Assembly: GCF_042140245.1 (NCBI RefSeq)
Contig: NZ_CP159483.1
Span: 558,001 to 622,000, forward strand
DNA from: MH13 sp042140245
GTDB lineage: Bacteria; Pseudomonadota; Alphaproteobacteria; Rhizobiales; MH13
Length of the DNA stretch: 64,000 nucleotides
Direction: 5' to 3'
Shown piece after piece: positions 51,971 to 60,116 of this stretch (positions within the stretch are counted from its first letter, which is position 1; every line of letters starts with the position of its first letter). The position numbers and the translations under genes are program-made. The notes under the pieces were generated by a model. That model was not told where the DNA came from. It saw only the letters and a program-made list of their open reading frames with translations, and ran no database searches.

Positions 51971-53818
51971 TTACCAGCGCCGCTCAAAGCGCTTGCGCAA
52001 GATCACGGCAAGAGCGTTCATGGTGATAAGGAAGGCCAGCAGCACCAAAATGGCTGCCGAAGTTTTCTGCCGGAACAGCACTTCTGGGAAGTCAGCCCAC
52101 ATGAAAATTTGCACCGGCAACACCGTGGAAGGATCAAGCGGTGTGGACGGTACATCCACGATGAAGGCCACCATACCGATCATCAGCAGCGGTGCGGTTT
52201 CACCCAACGCTTGCGCCATGCCGATGATTGTGCCGGTGAGAATACCTGGCATGGCAAGTGGCAGCACGTGGTGCAGCACTGTCTGCAATTTCGAAGCTCC
52301 AACGCCCAAGGCGCCCTCACGGATAGATGGGGGAACAGCTCTAAGGGCAGCGCGGGAGGCGATGATGATGGTTGGCAGTGTCATGAGAGCCAGCACCATA
52401 CCACCGACGATGGGGGCAGAGCGCGGCATGCCGAAAACGTTCAAGAACACAGCCAGACCCAAAAGACCGAACACGATGGAAGGGACCGCAGCCAGATTGT
52501 TGATATTGACCTCAATGATCTGCGTGAACCGGTTTTTTGGCGCAAACTCTTCCAGATAAATGGCGGCTGCCACACCCAGCGGGAAGGCCAAGGAGAGCGT
52601 AACGATCATCGTAAAGAAGGAGCCGACAACCGCGCCCCAGATACCGGCCAGTTCAGCCTCACGGCTGGCGCCAGATGTGAAGAACACGGTGTTGAATGTG
52701 CGCTCCACACGATCTTGCTCGGCCAGCAGGTCGAGATAAACAATGGATCGATCGTTCAGTTTGCGATTGCGTTCCGGCAGAACGATCTCGCGGATCGACC
52801 ATTCCTCTCCGACCGCAGATGCCGTGTTTTGCAATGGAATGATCACCTCGCCCTCAATGCCCGTGGCGCTGATGCGCGTGGCTTTGACAACGCCACCATT
52901 GATTTCCACCAAAATGGAAGGAAGTGCGGTTGAAAGGGCCTCCTCAGCCCCTGCTGTCTGCGAACGGGCTTGAAGGTCTGCTAGCTCAGCGGTGAGGTTC
53001 TCGATATCACGGCCCAGCGAGACGATGCCGCGCTCCAGAATTTCAATCTGGTCTTCAAAGAAGTTGCGACGGCTTTCAGCAACATCTGGCAAGCGTGTTT
53101 GGTAGGAAGTGAGGTCCAGCTGAGCACGTTCCAGAGAGCGTTCTTTGCCTTCCAGCTCTCGCATCACGCCTTCTGCTTCCTCGGCCAGGAAGTCTTTCAC
53201 GTCGGCCAGAAGCTCGCGGAAATCATTGGCGGTGGAAAGGACCTGAATGGTACCTTCTGTGCCAGTGGGTGTTGCCGTGCCGGTTGGCACCACACGGCGT
53301 TCCTCCGACACCTGATCCTTAAAATAGAGGTCGGCGGTGTCATCTAGCGGCACGGTGAAGCTAGTTTGCCCAATAGTTCCGTCAGGATCGGTCAGCACCG
53401 CGCTACGCACACGCACCGCAGAGCCTGATGAGATAAGACCGGACACTGTGCGACGGTCATCGCGGCTTGCAGCAAACGGATAGAGACTGTGAATGCCATC
53501 ACGCACAACTGCATCATAGTTGGCACGACGCAGAACGCTTTCGCCCTCATTGTTCGGATCCAACACTTCCTGCGAAAGGTTCACCGGGATTGTCACTTGA
53601 TGAGACACAAAAGCTGGAAGGGCCTGACCGACGATTGTCGACAGAAGCAAAACCAAAAAGAACCCAGCGGTGAGCACGGCAGCAATGCCACAGAGCTTGA
53701 ACCGAAATTCGGAGGCGTATCTTGCCTTTAGGCGGCGGCGGGCTGCATCGGAGGTGTGCAGGCCGGGCGCGACAGAACCGCCGGAGGGAGCAGAGGCAAT
53801 ATCAGTCATACTGTTCAC
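51971..53818 (-). CDS. pstA: Phosphate ABC transporter permease PstA, long form
   Basis: A permease subunit of the phosphate importer. At 615 residues it is far longer than the ~290 of E. coli and longer than the usual ~430 of relatives having the N-terminal DUF3333 domain. After helix 1 (about 40-65) comes a large periplasmic region of roughly 330 residues, which includes a heptad-like coiled coil at about 205-285 with many Glu, Arg and Leu. The C-terminal 220 residues are the ordinary permease core with the EAA loop in PPSIREGALGVGASKLQTVLHH (given as residues about 498-519). It overlaps the pstC 3' end by 17 bases, so translation is coupled. Confidence 0.93.
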   Translation of the reverse strand: MNSMTDIASAPSGGSVAPGLHTSDAARRRLKARYASEFRFKLCGIAAVLTAGFFLVLLLSTIVGQALPAFVSHQVTIPVNLSQEVLDPNNEGESVLRRANYDAVVRDGIHSLYPFAASRDDRRTVSGLISSGSAVRVRSAVLTDPDGTIGQTSFTVPLDDTADLYFKDQVSEERRVVPTGTATPTGTEGTIQVLSTANDFRELLADVKDFLAEEAEGVMRELEGKERSLERAQLDLTSYQTRLPDVAESRRNFFEDQIEILERGIVSLGRDIENLTAELADLQARSQTAGAEEALSTALPSILVEINGGVVKATRISATGIEGEVIIPLQNTASAVGEEWSIREIVLPERNRKLNDRSIVYLDLLAEQDRVERTFNTVFFTSGASREAELAGIWGAVVGSFFTMIVTLSLAFPLGVAAAIYLEEFAPKNRFTQIIEVNINNLAAVPSIVFGLLGLAVFLNVFGMPRSAPIVGGMVLALMTLPTIIIASRAALRAVPPSIREGALGVGASKLQTVLHHVLPLAMPGILTGTIIGMAQALGETAPLLMIGMVAFIVDVPSTPLDPSTVLPVQIFMWADFPEVLFRQKTSAAILVLLAFLITMNALAVILRKRFERRW

Positions 53819-55187
53819 GGTACCTTTGCACGACGCGCAGGGCGATGAAGTTGAGGGTCAGCGTGACACAGAAGAGCAGCAGACCCAGGGCGAAGGCTGC
53901 CAGCGTTTTGGCGCTGTCGAACTCTTGGTCACCAACAAGCAATGTCACGATTTGAACGGTCACGGTCGTCACCGCTTCCAGCGGATTGACGGTGAGATTG
54001 GCGGCCAGACCAGCAGCCATCACCACGATCATGGTTTCGCCAATGGCGCGCGAAATGGCGAGGATCATCGCCGAGACGATGCCTGGCAGCGCTGCAGGCA
54101 GAACCACACGGCGAATGGTTTCAGACTTGGTTGAGCCAAGCGCCAGCGAGCCATCGCGTAGTGATTGCGGAACCGCCGTGATGACATCATCAGACAGCGA
54201 TGAAACGAATGGGATGATCATGATGCCCATCACCACGCCAGCCGCCAGTGCGGATTCTGACGACACGTCCAAACCGAACCCTTGGCCGGTATCCCGGATA
54301 AAGGGAGCGACCGTCAACGCGGCGAAGAAACCGTACACAACGGTGGGCACACCGGCGAGAATTTCCAGCACCGGTTTGGCAATCGCGCGCACTGATTTGG
54401 AGGCATAGTCAGAGAGGTAGATGGCGGCAAACAGGCCAACTGGCCCAGCAACCAACATCGCAATGAATGTGATGAAAAGGGTGCCAACAATCAGTGGTAT
54501 GGCACCAAACACTTCGGGGTTTGCGTCCACCACCTCGCCAGCACCAGCAAAGGCCGACTGTGGCGACCAGTGCAGGCCAAACAGGAAATTGTGAATGGGG
54601 ATCATCGTGAAAAAGCGAATGCTCTCAAAGATGAGCGAAAGCACGATGCCAACCGTGGTGAAGATCGCAACCACTGAGCAGGCAATCAGCAACAGCATCA
54701 CGGCGCGTTCGACGAAATGGCGCGTGCGGCGCTGGGGCTCGATATTGCGGTAGCCAGCGCGGAAACCAAGCAGAGCGAGCGCGGCCATGATTGCCGTCAT
54801 CGCGATCAGCGACATGGTTTGCAGTCGCGCATAGACTTCGGCAGCAGCTTCTTTCAGCTCATCGGGAAAGCCGGCGATACCGCCAAACGCCAAAGCACGG
54901 GCATCGCGCAAAAAGGCCTCCCTTTCAGGCAGGGAAAGAGCGGCAAACTGATCGGAGAACTGACCAACAACCAACGAGTTCATAATCGGACCCTGGGCGA
55001 TTGACCATAAGATCAATACGCCAAGTGCTGGGACGGTGGACATGATCGCGAGGTAGCCACCGTGGTAGCTGGGCCGCGAATGCAAAATACTGGTGCTTGT
55101 ACCAGCCACCTGTCGGGAGCGTTTTGCGCCGATGTAGAGAGACCCGGCGAACAGGGCAATCAACGCTAAGAGAAGCAACCAAAACAC
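53802..55187 (-). CDS. pstC: Phosphate ABC transporter permease PstC
   Basis: The other permease of the importer, 461 residues. It has the N-terminal extension of the alphaproteobacterial long PstC (helix 1 FWLLLLALIALFAGSLYIGA, then extra helices to about residue 190) and a core ending with FVSSLSDDVITAVPQSLRDGSLALGSTKSETI as the cytoplasmic ATPase-contact loop (about 320-351). It is separated from pstS by a strong stem-loop, and its stop lies within the first codons of pstA. Confidence 0.94.
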   Translation of the reverse strand: MFWLLLLALIALFAGSLYIGAKRSRQVAGTSTSILHSRPSYHGGYLAIMSTVPALGVLILWSIAQGPIMNSLVVGQFSDQFAALSLPEREAFLRDARALAFGGIAGFPDELKEAAAEVYARLQTMSLIAMTAIMAALALLGFRAGYRNIEPQRRTRHFVERAVMLLLIACSVVAIFTTVGIVLSLIFESIRFFTMIPIHNFLFGLHWSPQSAFAGAGEVVDANPEVFGAIPLIVGTLFITFIAMLVAGPVGLFAAIYLSDYASKSVRAIAKPVLEILAGVPTVVYGFFAALTVAPFIRDTGQGFGLDVSSESALAAGVVMGIMIIPFVSSLSDDVITAVPQSLRDGSLALGSTKSETIRRVVLPAALPGIVSAMILAISRAIGETMIVVMAAGLAANLTVNPLEAVTTVTVQIVTLLVGDQEFDSAKTLAAFALGLLLFCVTLTLNFIALRVVQRYREQYD

Positions 55188-55288
55188 GAAAACACACCAC
55201 CCCGATTGGTCCCACGCGCGAGCTTCGAAGCTGCAAGCGCGATTGACGGAAGATCTGCAAGCCGGGGCTAAGCCTCGAAAAGCAACAG

Positions 55289-55324
55289 ATTGGCAGCGCG
55301 CACTTTAGAGCGCGCGCTGCCAAT
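55289..55324 (-). promoter_or_regulatory. Strong stem-loop between pstS and pstC
   Basis: ATTGGCAGCGCGC (55289-55301) and GCGCGCTGCCAAT (55312-55324) form a perfect 13-bp stem with a 10-base loop, placed 13 bases after the pstS stop. No T-run follows on the minus strand, so rather than full termination it probably stabilises the pstS part of the message or gives partial read-through, allowing more binding protein than permease. Confidence 0.7.
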
Positions 55325-55337
55325 CCACAGACGTGGA

Positions 55338-56357
55338 TTACATAGCGGTGAACGGTGTCAGCGACTGCACTTCAGCAGCAGCTTCGGAACGCGCATCGGC
55401 TGGAAGCGGGATAAGGCCACGCTCAGCGAGGTAACCTTCGTCGCCCCAAGCAGCTTCTGAGGTGTACTCAGCGATGAACTCTTCCATGCCCGGGATCACG
55501 CCAACATGCTCAGCCTTCACGTAAACGTAGAGCGAGCGAGACACTGGGTATTCGCCAGATGCAATGTTGTCGAAGGTTGGGTCAACGCCATCAACGCGAG
55601 CGCCCTTCACGACATCACCGTTTTCGGCGAGGAAAGAGTAACCGAAGATGCCAACAGCATCTGGGTTGGCTTGCAGACGCTGAACGATCAAATTGTCGTT
55701 CTCACCAGCGTCAACATAAGCGCCATCTTCGCGCAGCTCTTCAAAGATCGCCTCGCAGGTGTCACCTTCAAAACCAGCTTCTTCGCAACCAGGCTCCATA
55801 ACCAGCTCAAGGAATGCATCGCGCGTGCCAGAGGTTGGTGGTGGACCAAGCACTTCGATGTCCGCTGTTGGCAGGCCTGGATCGATGTCAGCCCAAGAAA
55901 CATTTGGGTTGTCCATCAGTTCGCCGTCATCGCCTGGGATCTGTTTGGCCAGGGCCAAGAACAGCTGAGCGCGGGTGAGGTCTAGGGTTGGGCCGTCGAC
56001 CGAGTTAGCGATGACGATGCCGTCAAAGCCAACGCGCATTTCAACCGGCGTCACGCCGTTTGCGGTGCAGTCTTCCAGCTCAGAAGCTTTCATGCCGCGC
56101 GAAGCGTTGGTGAAGTCAGGCGTATCAGCACCAACACCAGCGCAGAAGAGGCGCATACCACCGCCTGTACCAGTTGATTCAACAACAGGTGTGCCGAAGT
56201 CGGTCTGCTGACCGAAGCGCTCAGCCACAGCAGTGGTGAACGGGAAAACAGTGGACGAACCAACAACTTGAATTTGGTCGCGTGCCTGAGCTGGCGCAGC
56301 CACCATGGCGCCAGCCATAGCAAGTGCGGCAACACTGGTAAGAGTTGCAATTTTCAC
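55338..56357 (-). CDS. pstS: Periplasmic phosphate-binding protein PstS
   Basis: A 339-residue exported binding protein. Sec signal MKIATLTSVAALAMAGAMVA then APAQA; the phosphate site motifs are VVGSSTVFPFTTAVAERFG at the mature start, ESTGTGGGM and TSGTRDAF, with FTNASRGMK in the first lobe. It is the first gene of pstSCAB-phoU-phoB. A three-repeat Pho box lies 142 bases upstream, and a 13-bp stem-loop separates it from pstC. Confidence 0.95.
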   Translation of the reverse strand: MKIATLTSVAALAMAGAMVAAPAQARDQIQVVGSSTVFPFTTAVAERFGQQTDFGTPVVESTGTGGGMRLFCAGVGADTPDFTNASRGMKASELEDCTANGVTPVEMRVGFDGIVIANSVDGPTLDLTRAQLFLALAKQIPGDDGELMDNPNVSWADIDPGLPTADIEVLGPPPTSGTRDAFLELVMEPGCEEAGFEGDTCEAIFEELREDGAYVDAGENDNLIVQRLQANPDAVGIFGYSFLAENGDVVKGARVDGVDPTFDNIASGEYPVSRSLYVYVKAEHVGVIPGMEEFIAEYTSEAAWGDEGYLAERGLIPLPADARSEAAAEVQSLTPFTAM

Positions 56358-56498
56358 GAGTCAATCTCCCTGATTGATGCAGAAAATCGTGACAGCGCGG
56401 GCAGATCTGACTGAACCACCATTCGAAAATCGCGCTGCACGACTGGGGGTGCAAAGCTTGAATGCGAGCGGACCGTAGTCCTTCGGCATGAGGGTTCT

Positions 56499-56527
56499 AT
56501 GACAGTGATGTATCAGTCGTGTGACAG
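56499..56527 (-). promoter_or_regulatory. Pho box upstream of pstS
   Basis: On the minus strand, three 7-mers in 11-bp register: CTGTCAC, CTGATAC and CTGTCAT, each separated by 4 bases. Consensus is CTGTCAT; the first and third match fully, allowing T/C at the end, and the second matches five of seven. The first repeat overlaps the phoR stop codon. Confidence 0.85.
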
Positions 56528-58000
56528 TTTAACCGACTGTTTTTCAATCGCTTTTTCCGCATTATCGGATTTCGACCCGGAATCTGTCATGTAAGGCAGG
56601 CGAATGCTGAAGGTCGCACCTTCACCCACTGTGCTCTCAACAATCAGGCGTCCACGATGACGCGCGACGCTGTGTTTGACGATGGCCAAACCAAGACCGG
56701 TACCAGAGGCCACGGGGTTGGTGTCCTCGTGGGCGCGATAGAACCGTTCGGTCAGGCGGGGAAGATGCTCTTGAGCGATGCCGGGGCCGTAATCGCGCAC
56801 CTGCAATTCCACCATGCGAACACCACCTTCAACGGCATCGCGAAGGGAAAGATCAACCCGCTCGCCAGAAGCGGCGTACTTGATGGCGTTCTGCAATAGG
56901 TTGGTCACGATCTGGCGCAACTCGCTGGCATCGCCTCGCACCGTGGCGGGGGACTGAGAGGGCTCTAAGTTGAATGTGACATTGGCAGTCTCGGCAGCTG
57001 GCTTGGCCAGATCAATCGCCTCACGCACGGTGGCCTCAAGGTTCACACAGTCTGTTGGCGTGCGGTGACCACGCATTTCGATACGATTGAGGGAGAGCAG
57101 GTCATCAATCAGCGCCGTCATGCGTTCAGCCTGCTGACTCATAATGGCTAGAAACCGCTCTTGTCCGGCAGGGTCGTCGCGTGCGGGGCCCTGCAAGGTC
57201 TCAATGCAGCCGGTGATCGAAGCCAACGGGGTCCGCAGCTCATGGCTGGCATTGGCGACAAAGTCCGAACGCACACGCTCAGAGCGGTAAGTGGCCGTGT
57301 CATCTTCAATAACAATCAGCACAAATCGCGCCGGGCCAGCCTCGCGCCGACCGCCGGGATAAGGCATGTCGGACGAACCGGTGTAGGAGAAAGGACCGAT
57401 ATGCAGTCGTAGAACCCGTTCTGATGGCACTTTCTCCAGAATTGTTCGGGTGCTTTCGCGGCCTTGATCAAGAGCGGCCTGAACAGCAGCCAACACATCG
57501 GGCTCGCGCAGCCGGAAGGACAGCGGATCGCCAGCTTTGCGTATATCCATCAAATCAGTGGTCGCCTGATTGATGGTACGGATAATCATGCGCTGATCCA
57601 CCAAAATCACTGGCTGAGGCCAGGCGCGGATCAACTGCTCATAGCTTGGTCTTAAGAGCTTGCGTGGTGCCTTGGTTGCACCAGCCTTAGGCGAGCGTTG
57701 GACTGCAACGGTGCCGGTGACGATTGCGGTGGCGGCCAAAAAGATGAATGTGAAAGCTGCTTCCGGCAGATCAATCCGTCCAGACACCAACAGCACACAA
57801 ACAACCACAGCCACCGCCACGACCATCCATCGCACACGGCGCATTTGCGCCATGTAGCGCTCCACCAAGCTGATCGGCAGGTCCAACGAGCCAGATTGGC
57901 TGGCGTTGCCAGATGTCTGCGCAGATGTATTGTCTGTCTCACTGACCATGCTTCCAAGCGACCTTGTCATGCTGTTCGCCCCAAGAAAAAGACGAATCAT
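56513..58000 (-). CDS. phoR: Phosphate sensor histidine kinase PhoR
   Basis: A 495-residue membrane-bound kinase. Two membrane helices (about 60-80 and 84-105) precede a PAS domain (about 125-245), then the phospho-acceptor His in FVANASHELRTPLASI and the ATPase motifs NLLQNAIKYA, DYGPGIAQEHL and GTGLGLAIVK. No periplasmic sensing domain is apparent, consistent with sensing through the PstSCAB-PhoU complex. ATG 58000 is used; MTRSLG at 57970 is an alternative. A weak Pho box lies in the divergent gap to ppk2. Confidence 0.94.
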   Translation of the reverse strand: MIRLFLGANSMTRSLGSMVSETDNTSAQTSGNASQSGSLDLPISLVERYMAQMRRVRWMVVAVAVVVCVLLVSGRIDLPEAAFTFIFLAATAIVTGTVAVQRSPKAGATKAPRKLLRPSYEQLIRAWPQPVILVDQRMIIRTINQATTDLMDIRKAGDPLSFRLREPDVLAAVQAALDQGRESTRTILEKVPSERVLRLHIGPFSYTGSSDMPYPGGRREAGPARFVLIVIEDDTATYRSERVRSDFVANASHELRTPLASITGCIETLQGPARDDPAGQERFLAIMSQQAERMTALIDDLLSLNRIEMRGHRTPTDCVNLEATVREAIDLAKPAAETANVTFNLEPSQSPATVRGDASELRQIVTNLLQNAIKYAASGERVDLSLRDAVEGGVRMVELQVRDYGPGIAQEHLPRLTERFYRAHEDTNPVASGTGLGLAIVKHSVARHRGRLIVESTVGEGATFSIRLPYMTDSGSKSDNAEKAIEKQSVKLSHD

Positions 58001-58028
58001 TGGACGTGACTTTGAATGAACGTCACTA

Positions 58029-58057
58029 ACGTCTAGTCGGTGACAGGCGCGTGACGC
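58029..58057 (-). promoter_or_regulatory. Possible weak Pho box, phoR-ppk2 gap
   Basis: On the minus strand, three 7-mers at 11-bp spacing: GCGTCAC (5 of 7), CTGTCAC (full) and TAGACGT (3 of 7). It lies 29 bases upstream of phoR and 86 upstream of ppk2. Only one repeat is good, so this is tentative. Confidence 0.35.
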
Positions 58058-58142
58058 AAATGCGGCGTTTCTAAGTAAGCACGCTTGTCATCGCTCTTGA
58101 CCCCAGGCAGTTTGGGCGCTCGCCCTTATCGCAAGCCATCCC

Positions 58143-59036
58143 ATGGCTGCCTTTTCTGGAACATTTGCCATGTCCTATCCTAGCGAAGTAGACGCAGCGC
58201 TTGCCGCCTTTGATCTTGATAATCCGCAGTTCCCAGAGGCTCTGGATGATTTCCAAATGCAGGATGGTGGCTATCCCTATGCCAAGAAATTGAAGCGCTC
58301 AAAGTACGAGGCGCGGCTGGAAGACTTGCAGGTTGAGCTGGTCAAGCTGCAGCGACACATGCGGGAGAACGGCCAGCGTTTGGTGGCGATTTTTGAAGGA
58401 CGCGACGCCGCCGGAAAAGGCGGTTCGATCTTCAACTTCCGCCGCTACCTCAACCCTCGACACACCCACGTTGCGGCGTTGGCCAAACCCACCGAGACCG
58501 AACAGGGCCAGTGGTATTTTCAGCGCTACGTCACCCATCTGCCGACCGAAGGTAACATGACACTGTTCGACCGCTCCTGGTACAATCGGGCGGGTGTAGA
58601 ACCAGTTATGGGCTTCTGTTCACCCGAGCAGCATGAGCAGTTTCTGTCCGAAGCGCCGTCGTTTGAAAAAGCATTGGTGCGCGATGGCATCGTGTTTGTG
58701 AAATTCTGGCTCAACATCGGACGGACCACGCAGATCAAGCGCTTTCATGATCGCCGCCACGATCCCTTGAAAGTCTGGAAGCTCTCACCCATTGATTTGA
58801 AGGCGCTGACCAAATGGGACGATTATACGAAAGCGCGCGACGAAATGCTGGTGCGCACGTCAACCGACACTGCGCCCTGGACAATTGTGCGCATGAACGA
58901 CAAGCGTCGTGGTCGTTTGGAGATCATCCGTCATGTGCTTACACATTTTGACTATGAAGGGCGCAATGACGGCATTTTGGGTGCTCCCGACCCGGCTATT
59001 ATCGGGCTTGACCCTTCTGATCTGACACACGCTTAG
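58143..59036 (+). CDS. ppk2: Polyphosphate kinase 2
   Basis: PPK2-family enzyme that phosphorylates nucleoside di- or monophosphates using polyphosphate, or the reverse. The 297-residue class I-like protein has Walker A in FEGRDAAGKGGSIF, Walker B-like LFDRSWYNRAGVE, and the lid arginines in KRFHDRRHDPLKVWKLSP. ATG 58143 is given; ATG 58170 (MSYPSEV) is equally plausible. It is divergent from phoR, next to the whole phosphate import/sensing cluster, and may share the candidate Pho box, tying polyphosphate use to phosphate starvation. Confidence 0.94.
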   Translation: MAAFSGTFAMSYPSEVDAALAAFDLDNPQFPEALDDFQMQDGGYPYAKKLKRSKYEARLEDLQVELVKLQRHMRENGQRLVAIFEGRDAAGKGGSIFNFRRYLNPRHTHVAALAKPTETEQGQWYFQRYVTHLPTEGNMTLFDRSWYNRAGVEPVMGFCSPEQHEQFLSEAPSFEKALVRDGIVFVKFWLNIGRTTQIKRFHDRRHDPLKVWKLSPIDLKALTKWDDYTKARDEMLVRTSTDTAPWTIVRMNDKRRGRLEIIRHVLTHFDYEGRNDGILGAPDPAIIGLDPSDLTHA

Positions 59037-59046
59037 GACCAACGGT

Positions 59047-60081
59047 ATGACATTTCGAGCAGGCCTTGTCGGCTATGGCGCTGGCGGGCGTATCTTTCAC
59101 GCGCCCCTTTTGCGCGCCGCAGGCATCGAACTGGCGGCAATTGCCTCCAGCCGCACAGAAGAGATCGCGCGCGACTTTCCTGATGCCACAGCCTATCCAA
59201 CGGCCCACGCACTTTTTGAGGATCGCTCGCTGGACCTTGTGATCATCACCACGCCATCGCCAACACATGGCGCCTTGGCCATTGAGGCGCTGCAAGCTGG
59301 GCATAATGTTGTGGTCGACAAGCCTTTTGCTGGATCAGTGGAAGAGGCCAATCGGGTCATTGATGCTGGCAAACACGCCAGCAAACTGGTCAGCTGCTTT
59401 CAGAACCGGCGCTGGGACAGCGACTTTCTCACACTTAAGGATTTGATGGCACGCGGCGTTCTGGGCGATGTGCATCACATCCATTCATCCTTTTCCTTTT
59501 TCAAGCCCGAGCCGCCAACAAGCTGGCACAACGAACCGCTCAACGCCGTTGGCATTCATTTCGATCTTGGCACGCATTTGCTTGATCAACTGGTTCAGCT
59601 GTTTGGCATGCCCGACTGGGTAGAAGGCGAAGTGCTCACCCGGCGACCCAACAGCGGTGTGCCCGACAGGCTGCACGCACGGCTCGGCTACCCCAGTGTT
59701 CGTGCCATTGCCGAGGCTGACATGTTCTCACCAGAGCACGCCCCACGTTTCGTGGTCCAAGGAACAAAGGCTGGCTGGCGCAAAGACTTTATGGATGGAC
59801 AAGAAGCGCAGCTCAAAGGTGGGATGAAAGCCCATGATCCCGGGTTTGGCGTGGAACCTCCCGAGAACTACGGGACACTAACAACCTATCCGGACGGGGC
59901 GAAAACGGTGGAACGTGCGCCATTGCTTAATGGCGAGCACCACACTTTCTACCGCCTTGTGCGCGAGGCGATCCAAAACGGTACGCCACCACCGGTGACA
60001 GGCGAAGAGGTTCGCGATGTGCTCAAAGTGATTGAGGCGGTGGTACAGTCGGGCGAAACAGGGCGTCGCGTCGCGCTCTAG
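59047..60081 (+). CDS. Gfo/Idh/MocA family oxidoreductase
   Basis: A 344-residue NAD(P)-dependent dehydrogenase. Rossmann N-terminus RAGLVGYGAGGRIFHAPLLR, then TPSPTHGALAIEAL and VVDKPFAGSVEEANRVID with the EKP-type Lys as DKP; the C-terminal substrate domain has FDLGTHLLDQLVQLFG. The DLGTHLLDQ stretch resembles scyllo-inositol-type dehydrogenases, but substrate cannot be fixed. It starts 10 bases after ppk2 and probably shares its transcript. Confidence 0.9.
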   Translation: MTFRAGLVGYGAGGRIFHAPLLRAAGIELAAIASSRTEEIARDFPDATAYPTAHALFEDRSLDLVIITTPSPTHGALAIEALQAGHNVVVDKPFAGSVEEANRVIDAGKHASKLVSCFQNRRWDSDFLTLKDLMARGVLGDVHHIHSSFSFFKPEPPTSWHNEPLNAVGIHFDLGTHLLDQLVQLFGMPDWVEGEVLTRRPNSGVPDRLHARLGYPSVRAIAEADMFSPEHAPRFVVQGTKAGWRKDFMDGQEAQLKGGMKAHDPGFGVEPPENYGTLTTYPDGAKTVERAPLLNGEHHTFYRLVREAIQNGTPPPVTGEEVRDVLKVIEAVVQSGETGRRVAL

Positions 60082-60116
60082 CTTGCACACGAGCCCAATT
60101 GCGCTAAACGAGCGGC

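Noticed and set aside
51944..52933. Long + strand open frame (329 codons) opposite pstA
   Set aside because: The translation is rich in His, Gln, Gly and Arg with no domain pattern, and pstA on the other strand is a certain gene. It is an antisense shadow, as are those at 45106-45750, 48655-49284 and 29364-30071.
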